Positions 17,959-27,340 of a stretch of 64,000 nucleotides of DNA are shown piece by piece. Positions within the stretch are counted from its first letter, which is position 1; every line of letters begins with the position of its first letter. This DNA comes from Clostridium sp. 'deep sea' (GTDB lineage: Bacteria > Bacillota > UBA994 > PWPR01): assembly GCF_014931565.1 (NCBI RefSeq), contig NZ_CP063353.1, forward strand, positions 2,232,001 to 2,296,000, given 5' to 3'. The translations under genes were made by a program, and so were the position numbers. The notes beneath the pieces were generated by a model that ran no database searches, was not told where the DNA came from, and worked only from the letters and a program-made list of their open reading frames with translations.

Positions 17959-19282
17959 ACAAGAACTTTATAACATTATTGATTTTGTTGTTGAAAAATC
18001 AAAGGGTTATGATACCCGGGTGTTAATAAATAGTCAGGCTGAGAGTTTAATTAGATATGCAAACTCTATGATTCATCAAAATGTATTTGAGGATGTAACA
18101 AATGTATCTATTACAGTTATTGATGGCAAAAAAAGAAGTGAGCAATCTACAACAGACTATAGCCATGAGGGTTTAGAAAGTGCTGTTTCTGAGGCTATTG
18201 CAAATTTAGAGTTTTTACCAAACAGTGGTCAGCAACCCGCTCCTGTAACTGAGCCTGTTTTAATTGAAGAGGATAGCTACAATAAAAAATTGGCTGAATC
18301 TTATACTGTTTTTAGTAGAGCAAAAGAATTAAAAGAAGCTTTAGATACCTTACCAGAGACTTACTTAGCTTATGGTACTTATGTTTATAGTGATATGCAA
18401 CTTGTTTATGGTAATAGCCAAGGTGTTAAACGTTTTGTAAGAGGTAATAAAATTAACTACACTATTTTAGTAGCCGATAAAAATGGTGGATCAAGCTTTA
18501 TTGATGAATCTCATCAAAACCCAACCAACATTGATTTTAATAAAAGCTTTGCTAGGGTTTATGAAAAAGCTAAACTTAATGTTAATGCCAAACAAATTGA
18601 GCCAGGTGCATATACTGTAATACTAGAGCCAGCAGCAGTTGCAGACATTATTTCATATCTTTCATATACTAGCTTTACAGCTAAAAGTGTTCAAAATCAA
18701 ATGAGCTTTTTAACTGGTAAACTAAATACAAAGGTATTTGATGAGCGTATTTCTATTATTGATGATTGGCAAAATGAAAATACTATGTCTATGCCATTTG
18801 ACTTTGAAGGTTATCCCAGAAAAAAACTTAATATCATTGAGAATGGGGTAGCAAAAGACCTTAGCCATGATACTTTAAGTGCCCTTAATGAAGGTGCTGA
18901 AACAACTGGACACTCAGTTAATATGCCTTCTTACGGTGGTATAGCTATTAATATTGTTATGGCTGGTGGAGAAAAGTGTTTAGATGATATAATTAAGCAA
19001 AGCGATAAGGCAATTTTAGTTACTCGCTTTCACTATATGAATGTTGTTAATCCCAGAACTGCTCAATTAACTGGTTTAACGCGTGATGGTGTATTTGAAA
19101 TTAAAAATGGTAAAATTGTTTCGGCTATTAAAAATATGCGCTTTACAGAAAGCATGTTAGATGCCTTTAATAATATTGCTGAAATTTCTAGTGATCGTAA
19201 AGGTGTTCCGGCTTTCTTTGGCAATATTTATGTTCCTGCACTTAAAATTAATAACTATCACTTTACTGGTAAAACTAATTAG
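17948..19282 (+). CDS. tldE: TldE/PmbA protease partner
   Basis: A 444-residue TldD/PmbA-family protein without the HExxxH zinc motif, as expected for the non-catalytic TldE half. The C-terminal half has the family pattern TGHSVNMPSYGGIAINIVM near 325 and a NPRTAQLTGLTRDGVFEI-type block near 375. It overlaps tldD by 11 bases. ATG 17948 is preferred over a GTG at 17939 because GGTAGG lies at a suitable distance. The heterodimer may matter for the radical SAM/tail cluster 14 kb away, since TldDE can process modified peptides, but that link is speculative. Confidence 0.93.
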   Translation: MLNKQELYNIIDFVVEKSKGYDTRVLINSQAESLIRYANSMIHQNVFEDVTNVSITVIDGKKRSEQSTTDYSHEGLESAVSEAIANLEFLPNSGQQPAPVTEPVLIEEDSYNKKLAESYTVFSRAKELKEALDTLPETYLAYGTYVYSDMQLVYGNSQGVKRFVRGNKINYTILVADKNGGSSFIDESHQNPTNIDFNKSFARVYEKAKLNVNAKQIEPGAYTVILEPAAVADIISYLSYTSFTAKSVQNQMSFLTGKLNTKVFDERISIIDDWQNENTMSMPFDFEGYPRKKLNIIENGVAKDLSHDTLSALNEGAETTGHSVNMPSYGGIAINIVMAGGEKCLDDIIKQSDKAILVTRFHYMNVVNPRTAQLTGLTRDGVFEIKNGKIVSAIKNMRFTESMLDAFNNIAEISSDRKGVPAFFGNIYVPALKINNYHFTGKTN

Positions 19283-19293
19283 GAGTATTAAAT

Positions 19294-19746
19294 ATGAAAT
19301 TTAAGGCTACTTTTGGAGGCGGCTGATTTTGGAATACTGAGGCTAAATTTGCTCAGTTAGATGGTGTCGTAGACACTACCGTTGGCTATATGGGTGGTAA
19401 CACAAAGAACCCTACTTACGAAGAGGTTTGTAGTAATACTACTGGACATATTGAAGTAGTGCAAGTAACTTATGATGAGGAAGTTATTTGTTATAATGAG
19501 TTACTGAAAAGATTCTTTGAAATCCATGATCCTACTTCGTGGGACTCTCAGAATAGTGATGATGGTGAGCAGTATAGGTCAGTTATTTTTTACCACAATA
19601 TTAAACAACAAGATTTAGCTAAAGAGTATATAAAACAACTCTCAACAGGTAAAAAATACGCTAAACCAATTGTTACTGTTGTAAAACAAGCAACTAAATT
19701 TTACAAAGCTGAAGAGTATCATCAACAGTATTATGAAAAACAGTAA
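19294..19746 (+). CDS. msrA: Methionine sulfoxide reductase A, selenoprotein
   Basis: A 151-residue MsrA whose catalytic residue is encoded by TGA (19324-19326, residue 11) in the motif GGG-U-FWNTEAKF, exactly where most MsrA proteins have Cys in GCFW. The frame is open on both sides: MKFKATFGGG before it, and GYMGG, GHIEVVQV and HDPTSWDSQ after it, all classic MsrA blocks. RBS AGGAG is eight bases upstream of ATG 19294. A SECIS-like hairpin follows the UGA. The enzyme reduces methionine-S-sulfoxide. A conventional gene caller would start it at an internal ATG (19390) and lose the active site. It is eleven bases after tldE. Confidence 0.93.
19324..19358 (+). promoter_or_regulatory. UGA selenocysteine codon and SECIS-like hairpin
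   Basis: Nine bases after the UGA, ACTGAG (19336-19341) pairs with CTCAGT (19352-19357) around a ten-base loop GCTAAATTTG. Position and size fit bacterial SECIS elements that recruit SelB. Confidence 0.75.
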
Positions 19747-19768
19747 AGCATAAGGCTGTTATTAACAT

Positions 19769-19805
19769 TACTAGGGTAGTTATTTTTATAACTACCCTAG
19801 TTCTT
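19769..19805 (+). terminator. Rho-independent terminator
   Basis: Arms ACTAGGGTAGTTAT / ATAACTACCCTAGT around a short T loop, followed by TCTT, after msrA. Confidence 0.85.
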
Positions 19806-19835
19806 AAAATTTTTGTAAAGAAGTGATTAAAAATT

Positions 19836-20675
19836 ATGAAAGAATATTTAATAATGTATGATAGTGGTTGTGACATGAGTGAAAACATTTTATGTAACAT
19901 ACCCGTAGTGCGTGTACCAATAACTTTAACATTACAAAACAAAAATTACACAGACGACGGAAATATGGATTTAGATAGTTTTTTAGCTGAGATGAAGGCC
20001 TGCCCTACATCTCCAAAATCTTCAGCCCCATCTCCAGCATTATATATTCAGCACTTTAATAAAGCCGATAAAATTTTTATTATTACAATTTCAAGTAAAA
20101 TTAGTTCAACTTATAATAATGCTTTGTTAGCTAAAAAGCTATATCACGAAACAAACCCCGATAAATTTATTGAGGTTATTGATACTAAAAGTGCCTCTGT
20201 TGGTGGCTCACTTGTTGTTCAGTACTTACATAATCTTTTACAACTTAATATACCAGCAGCCGAAGCTGCTCAGCAAACTAAACAACATGTGCAAAATCTC
20301 AATACGCTATTTGTAATTGATGATTTAAGTAATATAAAAAAATCAGGTAGATTAAGCCACTTATCTAGTGTGGTAGCATCTATTTTAAATATAAAGCCTT
20401 TATTTGGTGATGATGATGGTGATATTGTTATGAAAGAAAAAATTAGAGGCTACCGTAAAGCATTAGATAGAATGTTAGTTAAAATTGGTGAAACAAAAAA
20501 TATTAATTTTGAAAATAGAATTTTAGCAGTAGCTTATTGTAAAGCAGCCAATATTGCCAAACATTTTGCCCAAAAAGCTACCGATTTATATAACTTTAAA
20601 GATGCATTTACAGTTGAAATGAAACCAACTATTAGTACCTTTGCTAATATAAAAGGCATACTTATATCCTATTAA
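19836..20675 (+). CDS. DegV family fatty-acid-binding protein (second copy)
   Basis: A 279-residue DegV/FakB-type protein with IMYDSGCDMSENI at the start, SSAPSPALYIQHF near 60, SSKISSTYNNA near 86, and the IKKSGRLSH motif near 166. As for the 3506-4381 product, the role is binding a fatty acid for activation by a FakA-type kinase. The two copies are diverged from each other. Only a weak GAAGTGATT-like site precedes the ATG. It is bounded by terminators, so it is likely monocistronic. Confidence 0.88.
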   Translation: MKEYLIMYDSGCDMSENILCNIPVVRVPITLTLQNKNYTDDGNMDLDSFLAEMKACPTSPKSSAPSPALYIQHFNKADKIFIITISSKISSTYNNALLAKKLYHETNPDKFIEVIDTKSASVGGSLVVQYLHNLLQLNIPAAEAAQQTKQHVQNLNTLFVIDDLSNIKKSGRLSHLSSVVASILNIKPLFGDDDGDIVMKEKIRGYRKALDRMLVKIGETKNINFENRILAVAYCKAANIAKHFAQKATDLYNFKDAFTVEMKPTISTFANIKGILISY

Positions 20676-21067
20676 ATTAAGAAACTGTTGCATTAAAGAT
20701 AATTGATTTAAGTATCACACCTAATGGTTTTAAAATGATAATTTATAGATAAACACTATATCTTTGCTATTTTATTACCACAAAAAATACCAAGAACACA
20801 AAGAGATAGATTTGAATTAAGTTGATACTAACTGATTCAAAACCATTTAATTTACTTAAACAGATACTCATTTAAAAAACTTAATTAATATTTAGTTGAA
20901 TCATCTTTGTGTTCTTAGAATTCTTTTCTGATTCCCTTATTACCTTAAATATTTAAAAGCCACTATTTAAGTAAACATTAGTTTGCTTTTTTTATGTTTA
21001 TCTCTGTTTTTAAGTGTTTGATAATGATAAAATATAGGTGTTTAAAACATTTTGGGGGAGGAAGAAA
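20676..21067. repeat. Gene-free gap with long-range inverted repeat
   Basis: No coding frame is convincing. AAGAACACAAAGA at 20792-20804 is answered by TCTTTGTGTTCTT at 20904-20916, and smaller complementary words lie between. This could be a degenerate small mobile repeat or a structured leader. Confidence 0.45.
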
Positions 21068-21937
21068 ATGCTTAAGATACGACCAGCAACCTTAAAAGAT
21101 AAAGATATTGTAATAGATTTTAGTAAAAGATCCTGGAATAGTAACGATGGAGAATTTGATTATATACCTTTAGTTTTTGATAAATGGGTTAACGACAAAG
21201 AGGGTCAGTTTGTAATTGCTGAGTTAAATGGTAAGCCTGTTGGCTGTGCAAAATTAACCTGTCTTAAACCAAATATCGCTTGGCTAGAGGGTTTACGGGT
21301 AGATAACACAAAACAGGGTTTAGGTATAGGTAAAGCTCTGCAAAAGCATTTTATAGATCAACGTGAAAATTTTGAAAATGTAAGGTTAAGTAGTTTTATT
21401 GAAAACTACGCTTCATTACACATTATAAAAAAGCGTGGTTTTGAAGAAAAAGCAAGGTTTACAATTTATGAAGCAGAGGTAAAAGAAAGCCTGCCCATAA
21501 ATTTTGATGTAAAAGTTATTACTGATATAACAACTGTTAGTAGTTACCTTAACAAACAACAATTATTAGTTAGCAACAACTTTTTAGGTTTTGATTGGGT
21601 ATTTAAGCCCCTTACTAATCAATTGCTGAGTTCGCTAGTAAAAAACAATAGTGTTTATGGAGTATATGATAATAACAAACTACAAGGGCTAATGATATTG
21701 TCTTCGGATCATTGTAAAGAAACAGATTATTGTATTAACTACCTACAATATAATAATGAAAAATACGCAAAAAGCCTTTTGAACTTTGCTAAAAACAAGG
21801 TTGCAGGTTTAAAAGTAAATAAAGTTGTAGCTATGTGTTCCGATATACCAGATATGAGAGAGTTATTTATTAATAATAACTTTTATAGTTACAACAAAGA
21901 GATCAACAATGTTTTTGCATTTGAACTCAAAAAATAA
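21068..21937 (+). CDS. GNAT family N-acetyltransferase
   Basis: About 289 residues. The N-terminal half (1-140) is a canonical GNAT domain: IRPATLKDKDIVIDF, then the acetyl-CoA loop LRVDNTKQGLGIGKALQ near 78-94 with the Q/RxxGxG/A pattern. The C-terminal half is a second, weaker GNAT-like fold, so this may be a tandem GNAT. The substrate is not evident. The start is ATG 21068 after GGGGGAGG, ten codons into the longest frame. It is 18 bases before the DUF1361 gene and probably co-transcribed. Confidence 0.85.
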   Translation: MLKIRPATLKDKDIVIDFSKRSWNSNDGEFDYIPLVFDKWVNDKEGQFVIAELNGKPVGCAKLTCLKPNIAWLEGLRVDNTKQGLGIGKALQKHFIDQRENFENVRLSSFIENYASLHIIKKRGFEEKARFTIYEAEVKESLPINFDVKVITDITTVSSYLNKQQLLVSNNFLGFDWVFKPLTNQLLSSLVKNNSVYGVYDNNKLQGLMILSSDHCKETDYCINYLQYNNEKYAKSLLNFAKNKVAGLKVNKVVAMCSDIPDMRELFINNNFYSYNKEINNVFAFELKK

Positions 21938-21955
21938 TTAAGAGGCCCATATACT

Positions 21956-22621
21956 ATGAGAGCATATCTTCCTAAACATAATCAACTTGTTCGACTTATT
22001 ATATTAACTGCTATTTGTGTTGCTATGATTATTTACAAGTACTTTCAATTAAACAGTATATTTTTAATGTTTTTAGGATGGAATATATTTTTAGCATGGA
22101 TACCCTTGTTGGCTTTATTTTTATTAACTATTCGAGGTAAAAACGGCTTTAGGCTTTTAATATCAATTTTATTGTGGTTAGTATGGATTCTTTTTTATCC
22201 TAATGCCCCTTACCTAATTACTGATATAATTCATGTACCACGTAATGCTATTATGGTATCTTACTCAGCGTTATCAGTTAATATTTTAGCTTGGTATGAT
22301 ATTGTTTTAATTTTGCTTAGTGTTTGGACTGGCATATTATTAGCTTTTCATGCTTTATACCCTGTTCATCAAGCTATTTGTAACCAAGTGGGAATAATAA
22401 TAGGACATGCCTTTAGTTTAGCTATTTGTTTATTAAGCAGTTATGGAATTTATTTAGGTAGATTTCCTCGCTTAAATAGCTGGGACATAATTAAAAAACC
22501 TTCAATTCTTTATACTGTAATAATAAATTCATTTAATATGGTAACCTTAAAATTTGTGTTATTATTTGGTTTATTGATTTATATTATTTATAACACGTTG
22601 TACTCATTAGAGAGAAGATAA
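21956..22621 (+). CDS. DUF1361 membrane protein
   Basis: A 221-residue integral membrane protein with about seven helices. The block LFYPNAPYLITDIIHV near residues 79-94 is the DUF1361 signature, and the NIFLAWIPLLAL helix near 43 agrees. Function is unknown. It follows a GNAT gene by 18 bases with GAGG as ribosome site, and a terminator closes the pair. Confidence 0.85.
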   Translation: MRAYLPKHNQLVRLIILTAICVAMIIYKYFQLNSIFLMFLGWNIFLAWIPLLALFLLTIRGKNGFRLLISILLWLVWILFYPNAPYLITDIIHVPRNAIMVSYSALSVNILAWYDIVLILLSVWTGILLAFHALYPVHQAICNQVGIIIGHAFSLAICLLSSYGIYLGRFPRLNSWDIIKKPSILYTVIINSFNMVTLKFVLLFGLLIYIIYNTLYSLERR

Positions 22622-22644
22622 AAACAAACAGTTTGTTTGTATAT

Positions 22645-22678
22645 AAAGGGCTGTGTATGTTAATACACAGCCCTTTCA
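22645..22678 (+). terminator. Bidirectional terminator
   Basis: Arms AAAGGGCTGTGTAT / ATACACAGCCCTTT between two convergent genes, so it could serve DUF1361 (plus) and serS (minus). Confidence 0.85.
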
Positions 22679-22692
22679 TGACTCCTGATTTT

Positions 22693-23970
22693 TTAGCTTT
22701 TAATTATATGGGTTGCTCCATTCAGGTAATATGCCAAAGACTCTGGTAATTTTACACTACCATCTGCTTGCTGGTGATTCTCTAACAAGGCTGCAATACA
22801 TCGTCCTATAGCTAAGCCAGAGCCATTTAGGGTATGTACATACTCTGTTTTGGCTTTTTTACCTCTTTTAAACTTTACATTGGCTCTTCGTGATTGGTAA
22901 GTTCTACAGTTACTACATGAAGATATTTCAACATACCTACCATAGCTAGGCATCCACACCTCTAAATCAAACTTTTTAGCGGCACTTATACCAAGGTCTC
23001 CAGTACACATTTCAATTATACGATAGGGTAACTCTAAAGCCTCTAACACATTGCCAGCGGCTTTTACCATTTGATTTAAGGCCTCGGGAGAATCCTCGGG
23101 AGTTGTAAAGTTTACCATTTCTACTTTATCGAACTGGTGTTGACGAATTAAACCACGGGTGTCTCTTCCTGCTGCTCCAGCCTCGGCTCTAAAACAAGCA
23201 CTATAAGCACAGTACTTAATAGGTAATTGCTTTACATCTAAAATTTCATCTCTAAACCTGTTGGTTACAGGCACCTCGGCAGTTGGTATTAAATAATAGT
23301 CCTGCCCCTCAATTTTAAATGCATCTTCGGCAAACTTAGGTAGTTGACCAGTTCCTGTCATACTGGCACTATTAACTAAGTATGGTGGTAAAACCTCGGT
23401 ATATCCGTGCATTTGCACATGTAACTCAATCATCATGGCGGCCAAGCCCCTTACTAAACGGGCACCTAAACCATAAAAAAAGGTGAATCTGGAGCCAGTT
23501 ATTTTTGAAGCTGTTTCGAAATCTAAAATACCTAAATCAGTACCAATATCCCAATGAGCCTTAGGATTAAAGCTAAAGTTTTGAGGGGTTCCCCATTTTT
23601 TAATCTCGACATTGTGTTCCTCATTTGGCCCAATTGGCACATCGTCATCTGGTAAGTTAGGAGTCATTAAGAGGATATTTTGAATGCTATTGTCAATATT
23701 TTTTAACTCAATATCATACTGCTGTATTTGTTGCCCTACCTCACGCATTTGTATAAACACTTCACTGGTTTCTCTGCCCTCTTTTTTTAAACGAGGAACC
23801 GATTTAGATACCTCATTGCGAAGCTTTTTAAGTTGTTCAACTTTTTGTAAAATTGCTCTACGATTATTATCTAAAAGCAATAAATCATCAAGCTGTAGGT
23901 TTTCATGACGGGTTTCTAAACGGCGTTTAACTTCTTGAAAATTATTTCTGATATACTTAATATCTAACAT
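22693..23970 (-). CDS. serS: Seryl-tRNA synthetase
   Basis: A 425-residue class II synthetase. The N-terminal coiled-coil arm that grips tRNA-Ser spans about 25-105. The catalytic core follows with [11 protein letters not shown] near 228, motif 2 [20 protein letters not shown] near 258, and motif 3 [20 protein letters not shown] near 382. It charges tRNA-Ser and tRNA-Sec, the latter relevant because msrA here uses selenocysteine. ATG 23970 is preferred over the longer frame because GAGGAG lies nine bases upstream and MLDIKYIR is the usual SerRS start. It is under T-box control. Confidence 0.97.
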   Translation of the reverse strand: MLDIKYIRNNFQEVKRRLETRHENLQLDDLLLLDNNRRAILQKVEQLKKLRNEVSKSVPRLKKEGRETSEVFIQMREVGQQIQQYDIELKNIDNSIQNILLMTPNLPDDDVPIGPNEEHNVEIKKWGTPQNFSFNPKAHWDIGTDLGILDFETASKITGSRFTFFYGLGARLVRGLAAMMIELHVQMHGYTEVLPPYLVNSASMTGTGQLPKFAEDAFKIEGQDYYLIPTAEVPVTNRFRDEILDVKQLPIKYCAYSACFRAEAGAAGRDTRGLIRQHQFDKVEMVNFTTPEDSPEALNQMVKAAGNVLEALELPYRIIEMCTGDLGISAAKKFDLEVWMPSYGRYVEISSCSNCRTYQSRRANVKFKRGKKAKTEYVHTLNGSGLAIGRCIAALLENHQQADGSVKLPESLAYYLNGATHIIKS

Positions 23971-24002
23971 AACAAAGCTCCTCACTAAAAGATTTTTTAA
24001 AA

Positions 24003-24235
24003 CAAAAAACTCAGTCCCCAACAAATAAATATAAGGGACGAGATTACCCGCGATACCACCCTTTTTGGCTAATTTTTAGCCCGGCTTAATTTAAATTATA
24101 ACGGCTCTGTACCGTAACAGCATACTTAGTTCTGCCATTAACTCAAGGAGGCTAACATAAGTTCCTAACTATCAGCTCACAGCAACCACTGACTCTCTTA
24201 AAATTTATTGTTATGTCATGTTCCTATCAAAGTTT
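24003..24235 (-). promoter_or_regulatory. T-box riboswitch leader of serS
   Basis: On the minus strand TGGTATCGCG (24058-24049) is the T-box core, followed by a terminator hairpin CGTCCC / GGGACTGAG and TTTTTTGTTTT (24044-24003). Stem I with AGAGAGTCAGTGG begins near 24203. The expected ligand is uncharged tRNA-Ser. Confidence 0.88.
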
Positions 24236-24392
24236 TCACAATATATTTTTTTGTATTATACGACTATTTTTACCATTTTGCAAGCAAACTATGCAATTTG
24301 CTTTAAGTGCTAATATTTATAAAGAATACTGTATACAATTCGATTTTTTTGTGATACTCTAATAATGTAAATATCAGCAGGAGGTGCTTACC

Positions 24393-25580
24393 TTGAAAAA
24401 ATTATCTGCAAGAACTAATCGTTTATCACCATCTATGACTTTAGCTATAAGTGCTAAGTTTAAGTCAATGGTACGTGAAGGAAAAGACGCTATTAACTTT
24501 AGTGTTGGTGAACCAGATTTTAATACTCCTCAACATATATGTGATGCTGCAATTAAAGCTATAAATGATGGTTTTACCCGCTATACACCAGCAAGTGGTA
24601 TTCCTGAACTTAAAGAAGCTATTTGCCAAAAATTAAAACAAGATAATGGTTTAGATTATACAAATAAAAACATTATCGTTGGTACAGGTGCAAAACAGCC
24701 TTTATTTAATGCCTTTTTGTCGTTATGTGAAGCTGGCGACGAAGTTATAGTACCTACCCCTTACTGGGTTAGCTATAGCGAAATGGTTAAGGTTTCGGAT
24801 GCTACACCAATTTACGTTGAATGTAAGGAAGAAAATGATTTTAAATTAGATATTAACGATTTAAGAGCTGCTGTTACAGATAAAACAAAAGCAATTATTT
24901 TTAGTAGCCCAGTTAATCCTACAGGTGCTATTTATACAGCAGAAGAAATGAAAGCTATTGCTGATTTAGCAGTTGAAAAAGATTTTTATGTAATAGCTGA
25001 TGAAATTTATGAAAAGCTTGTTTATGATGGAAGAAAACATACCTCTATTGCTTCATTTGGTGAAGAAATAAAGAAACGTACAGTTGTTATTAATGGTGTT
25101 TCTAAAGCCTATGCCATGACCGGCTGGCGTATGGGTTATGCTGCTGCTCCAGAGCAAGTTGTTGCTGCCATGAATAAAATTCAAGGACACAGTACATCAA
25201 ACCCAACATCATTTGTACAAAAGGCAGCTGTTCAAGCTTTAACAGGACCAACTGAGTCAATTGAAGCTATGCGTCAAGAGTTTGAAAAGCGTCGTAACTT
25301 TATGGTAGAAACAATTAATAATATTCCTGGTATTAGTTGCAACAAGCCTGGCGGAGCTTTTTATGTAATGATGAATATTAAAAATATTATTGGTAAAGAA
25401 ATTGATGGTGTAGTAATTAAAGATAGCATGACTTTTGCTACAACATTATTAGAGAAAAAATACGTAGCTTTAGTTCCTGGTTCAGCCTTTGGTGCCGAAG
25501 GTTACGTACGTATGAGCTATGCTAACTCAATGGAAAATATTGCAGAGGGTTTACGTAGAATTGCCGATTTTATTAAGTAA
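24393..25580 (+). CDS. Class I aminotransferase, aspartate type
   Basis: A 395-residue PLP enzyme of fold type I. Visible blocks are INFSVGEPDFNTP near 33, the SSPVNPTGA loop near 171, DEIYEKLVYDG near 203, and the PLP lysine in INGVSKAYAMTGWRMGYAA near 235 (lysine of SKAYAMTGWR), with VRMSYANS near 375. It is closest in pattern to the Bacillus-type aspartate aminotransferases (AspB/AspC Igamma), interconverting aspartate and oxaloacetate with 2-oxoglutarate. The likely start is TTG 24393, eight bases after AGGAGG; a GTG at 24384 overlaps that site. A hairpin array follows. Confidence 0.93.
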   Translation: MKKLSARTNRLSPSMTLAISAKFKSMVREGKDAINFSVGEPDFNTPQHICDAAIKAINDGFTRYTPASGIPELKEAICQKLKQDNGLDYTNKNIIVGTGAKQPLFNAFLSLCEAGDEVIVPTPYWVSYSEMVKVSDATPIYVECKEENDFKLDINDLRAAVTDKTKAIIFSSPVNPTGAIYTAEEMKAIADLAVEKDFYVIADEIYEKLVYDGRKHTSIASFGEEIKKRTVVINGVSKAYAMTGWRMGYAAAPEQVVAAMNKIQGHSTSNPTSFVQKAAVQALTGPTESIEAMRQEFEKRRNFMVETINNIPGISCNKPGGAFYVMMNIKNIIGKEIDGVVIKDSMTFATTLLEKKYVALVPGSAFGAEGYVRMSYANSMENIAEGLRRIADFIK

Positions 25581-25603
25581 TAGTTTATAAATGAGCTAAC
25601 ATT

Positions 25604-25755
25604 TAAGCTTTATTTTGGGCTTGGACTTGCCTTTTGGCATCGCGGTGTGGGTAGCTGACAAGTCAACTACGGTGTGGGTAACCCAATTATGGGTTACGGT
25701 TTGGGCTGGCGCGGAATTAAAGAAATTTTTAAAATTTCCGAAAATAAGCTTTTTC
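25604..25755 (+). repeat. Hairpin array 1, CGGTKTGGG units with 27-base period
   Basis: A GC-rich island in AT-rich DNA. The nonamer CGGTKTGGG starts at 25643, 25670 and 25697, exactly 27 bases apart. Between copies sit two different 18-base palindromes, TAGCTGACAAGTCAACTA and TAACCCAATTATGGGTTA. The set is framed by AAGCTTTATTTT (25607) and AAAATAAGCTT (25741), which can pair and close a multibranched RNA. A related array lies at 29437-29551. Confidence 0.7.
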
Positions 25756-25782
25756 GTGTAGCTATATAAAAAATAATATAAG

Positions 25783-25817
25783 GAGACTATTATACTGTTG
25801 TATGATAGTCTCTTTTT
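25783..25817 (+). terminator. Rho-independent terminator
   Basis: Arms GAGACTAT / ATAGTCTC followed by TTTTTA, downstream of the aminotransferase and hairpin array. Confidence 0.75.
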
Positions 25818-25892
25818 AGTGCTTTAAAATCACCCTACTATACATTAATTACTAAGCAAAGCGACATATTTTCTCTCCATTATTATTTTTAT

Positions 25893-27143
25893 TTAGGAAA
25901 TAAACTCTATTTTAACCGGTGAATATTGATTTTTTGATGGCCAATAGTTAAGCTGAGCTACTCCATTGGCTCCCCAACCATAGATTTCACCAGAGACTGT
26001 TATAGCAAAGGTGTGGGCATTACCACAGGATATATGTTTAAACTCTTGGTCATGTTCTAATAATAAGGGTTCATCAATAAACTCTTCTTCAGTTTTACGC
26101 CCTGTTTGACCAAATAAATTCCAACCCCATGACCATAAATTCCCTGAATTAGCTATAGCTACGATGTGAGACATGCCAGATTCAATTAGTTTAACATCTG
26201 TTAATGTAGGTATATGAGTTGGTTCTTTTAATAGTTCAGTATTAGCAATACCTAATTCTCCATAGCTACAAGATCCCCAACTCATAACTTTTCCACTCTC
26301 TAATATCACAAAACTGCAACTTTTTGAAACTTCTATACCTATTGCATTTTCATTTAAGTCAATATACACTGGCTTTTCAATAATATTATCCATTATATTT
26401 GCTACTTGCCAATTATCGTTATCTCCCCAAGCTAACAGTTTTCCGGACTCTGTTATAGCTAGATTATGACCACCACCAGCAGAGATATCTATAATCGCCT
26501 CAGCAGTCTCAATCTTAATAGGTCTATTTTTATCCTCAGTAGTACCGTCACCTAAAGCCCCATACTTGTTACTTCCCCAAGCATATAAGTTATTGTTTAC
26601 TGACAAAGCTAAGGTATGTGCACTACCCATCTCTACCTTTTTAATGGCCTCATTAATCTCTATTTTTATAGGTGTATATTGATCATCATTATTACCAATA
26701 CCTAATTGACCTCTACTATTATTACCCCACATATACAGTTCCCCAGTGTCTAGTAGTGCATAAGATCTATATGATTTTGTACCAATCTCAACTACTTTTT
26801 CATTCAGCTTAACTTTTAGGGGAATTAAATAATAATTACTATCGGAATACTCACTGCTTTCAATAAAAGATGGATTAATATTAGGCACTTCTTCTCCTAT
26901 ACCTAAACATCCACTACTACTTGACCCCCAAGCATATATCTCACTTGCTTCAGTTAAAACCATTGAACATTCCTCACCAGCTACAGCTTGTATTACAGGA
27001 CTACTAATTTTTATTTCATTATACTCTTGTTTAACAGGCTGAGTATCTATGTTACTTGGTTCTTTACTAAATTTACATGATGTAAAAAACAAAGACAGTA
27101 ACATTATTGCTACTAAAGCAAAAACTCTTTTACCTTTATTCAT
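25893..27143 (-). CDS. RCC1-repeat lipoprotein
   Basis: A 416-residue protein with a lipoprotein signal peptide: hydrophobic core to residue 21 and lipobox FTSC with Cys23. The rest consists of about seven RCC1-type repeats of roughly 50 residues, each with a core such as (Y/L)xWGxNxxGQLGxG, predicting a seven-bladed beta propeller on the outer face of the membrane. RCC1 propellers mediate protein or carbohydrate contacts; the ligand here is unknown. GGAGG lies seven bases upstream of the ATG. Confidence 0.88.
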   Translation of the reverse strand: MNKGKRVFALVAIMLLSLFFTSCKFSKEPSNIDTQPVKQEYNEIKISSPVIQAVAGEECSMVLTEASEIYAWGSSSSGCLGIGEEVPNINPSFIESSEYSDSNYYLIPLKVKLNEKVVEIGTKSYRSYALLDTGELYMWGNNSRGQLGIGNNDDQYTPIKIEINEAIKKVEMGSAHTLALSVNNNLYAWGSNKYGALGDGTTEDKNRPIKIETAEAIIDISAGGGHNLAITESGKLLAWGDNDNWQVANIMDNIIEKPVYIDLNENAIGIEVSKSCSFVILESGKVMSWGSCSYGELGIANTELLKEPTHIPTLTDVKLIESGMSHIVAIANSGNLWSWGWNLFGQTGRKTEEEFIDEPLLLEHDQEFKHISCGNAHTFAITVSGEIYGWGANGVAQLNYWPSKNQYSPVKIEFIS

Positions 27144-27340
27144 GTTTACCTCCTTTGCATATATTTCAACAATAGCATTTTTTTATTTTGCTGTCTATAT
27201 TTAACAACTTAAATAATTAATAAAAGTTACGCTAATATATTGATTAATCGTAAACTTTATTTTATATTTCATATTTCGCTTTTAAAACATACTTTATTGG
27301 GCTATATTAATAATTAGAAATATAAGAGGAGGCCGAATGC

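Noticed and set aside
25643-25705. CRISPR array
   Set aside because: The 9-base repeat is too short, the spacers are palindromic, and no cas gene is in the window.
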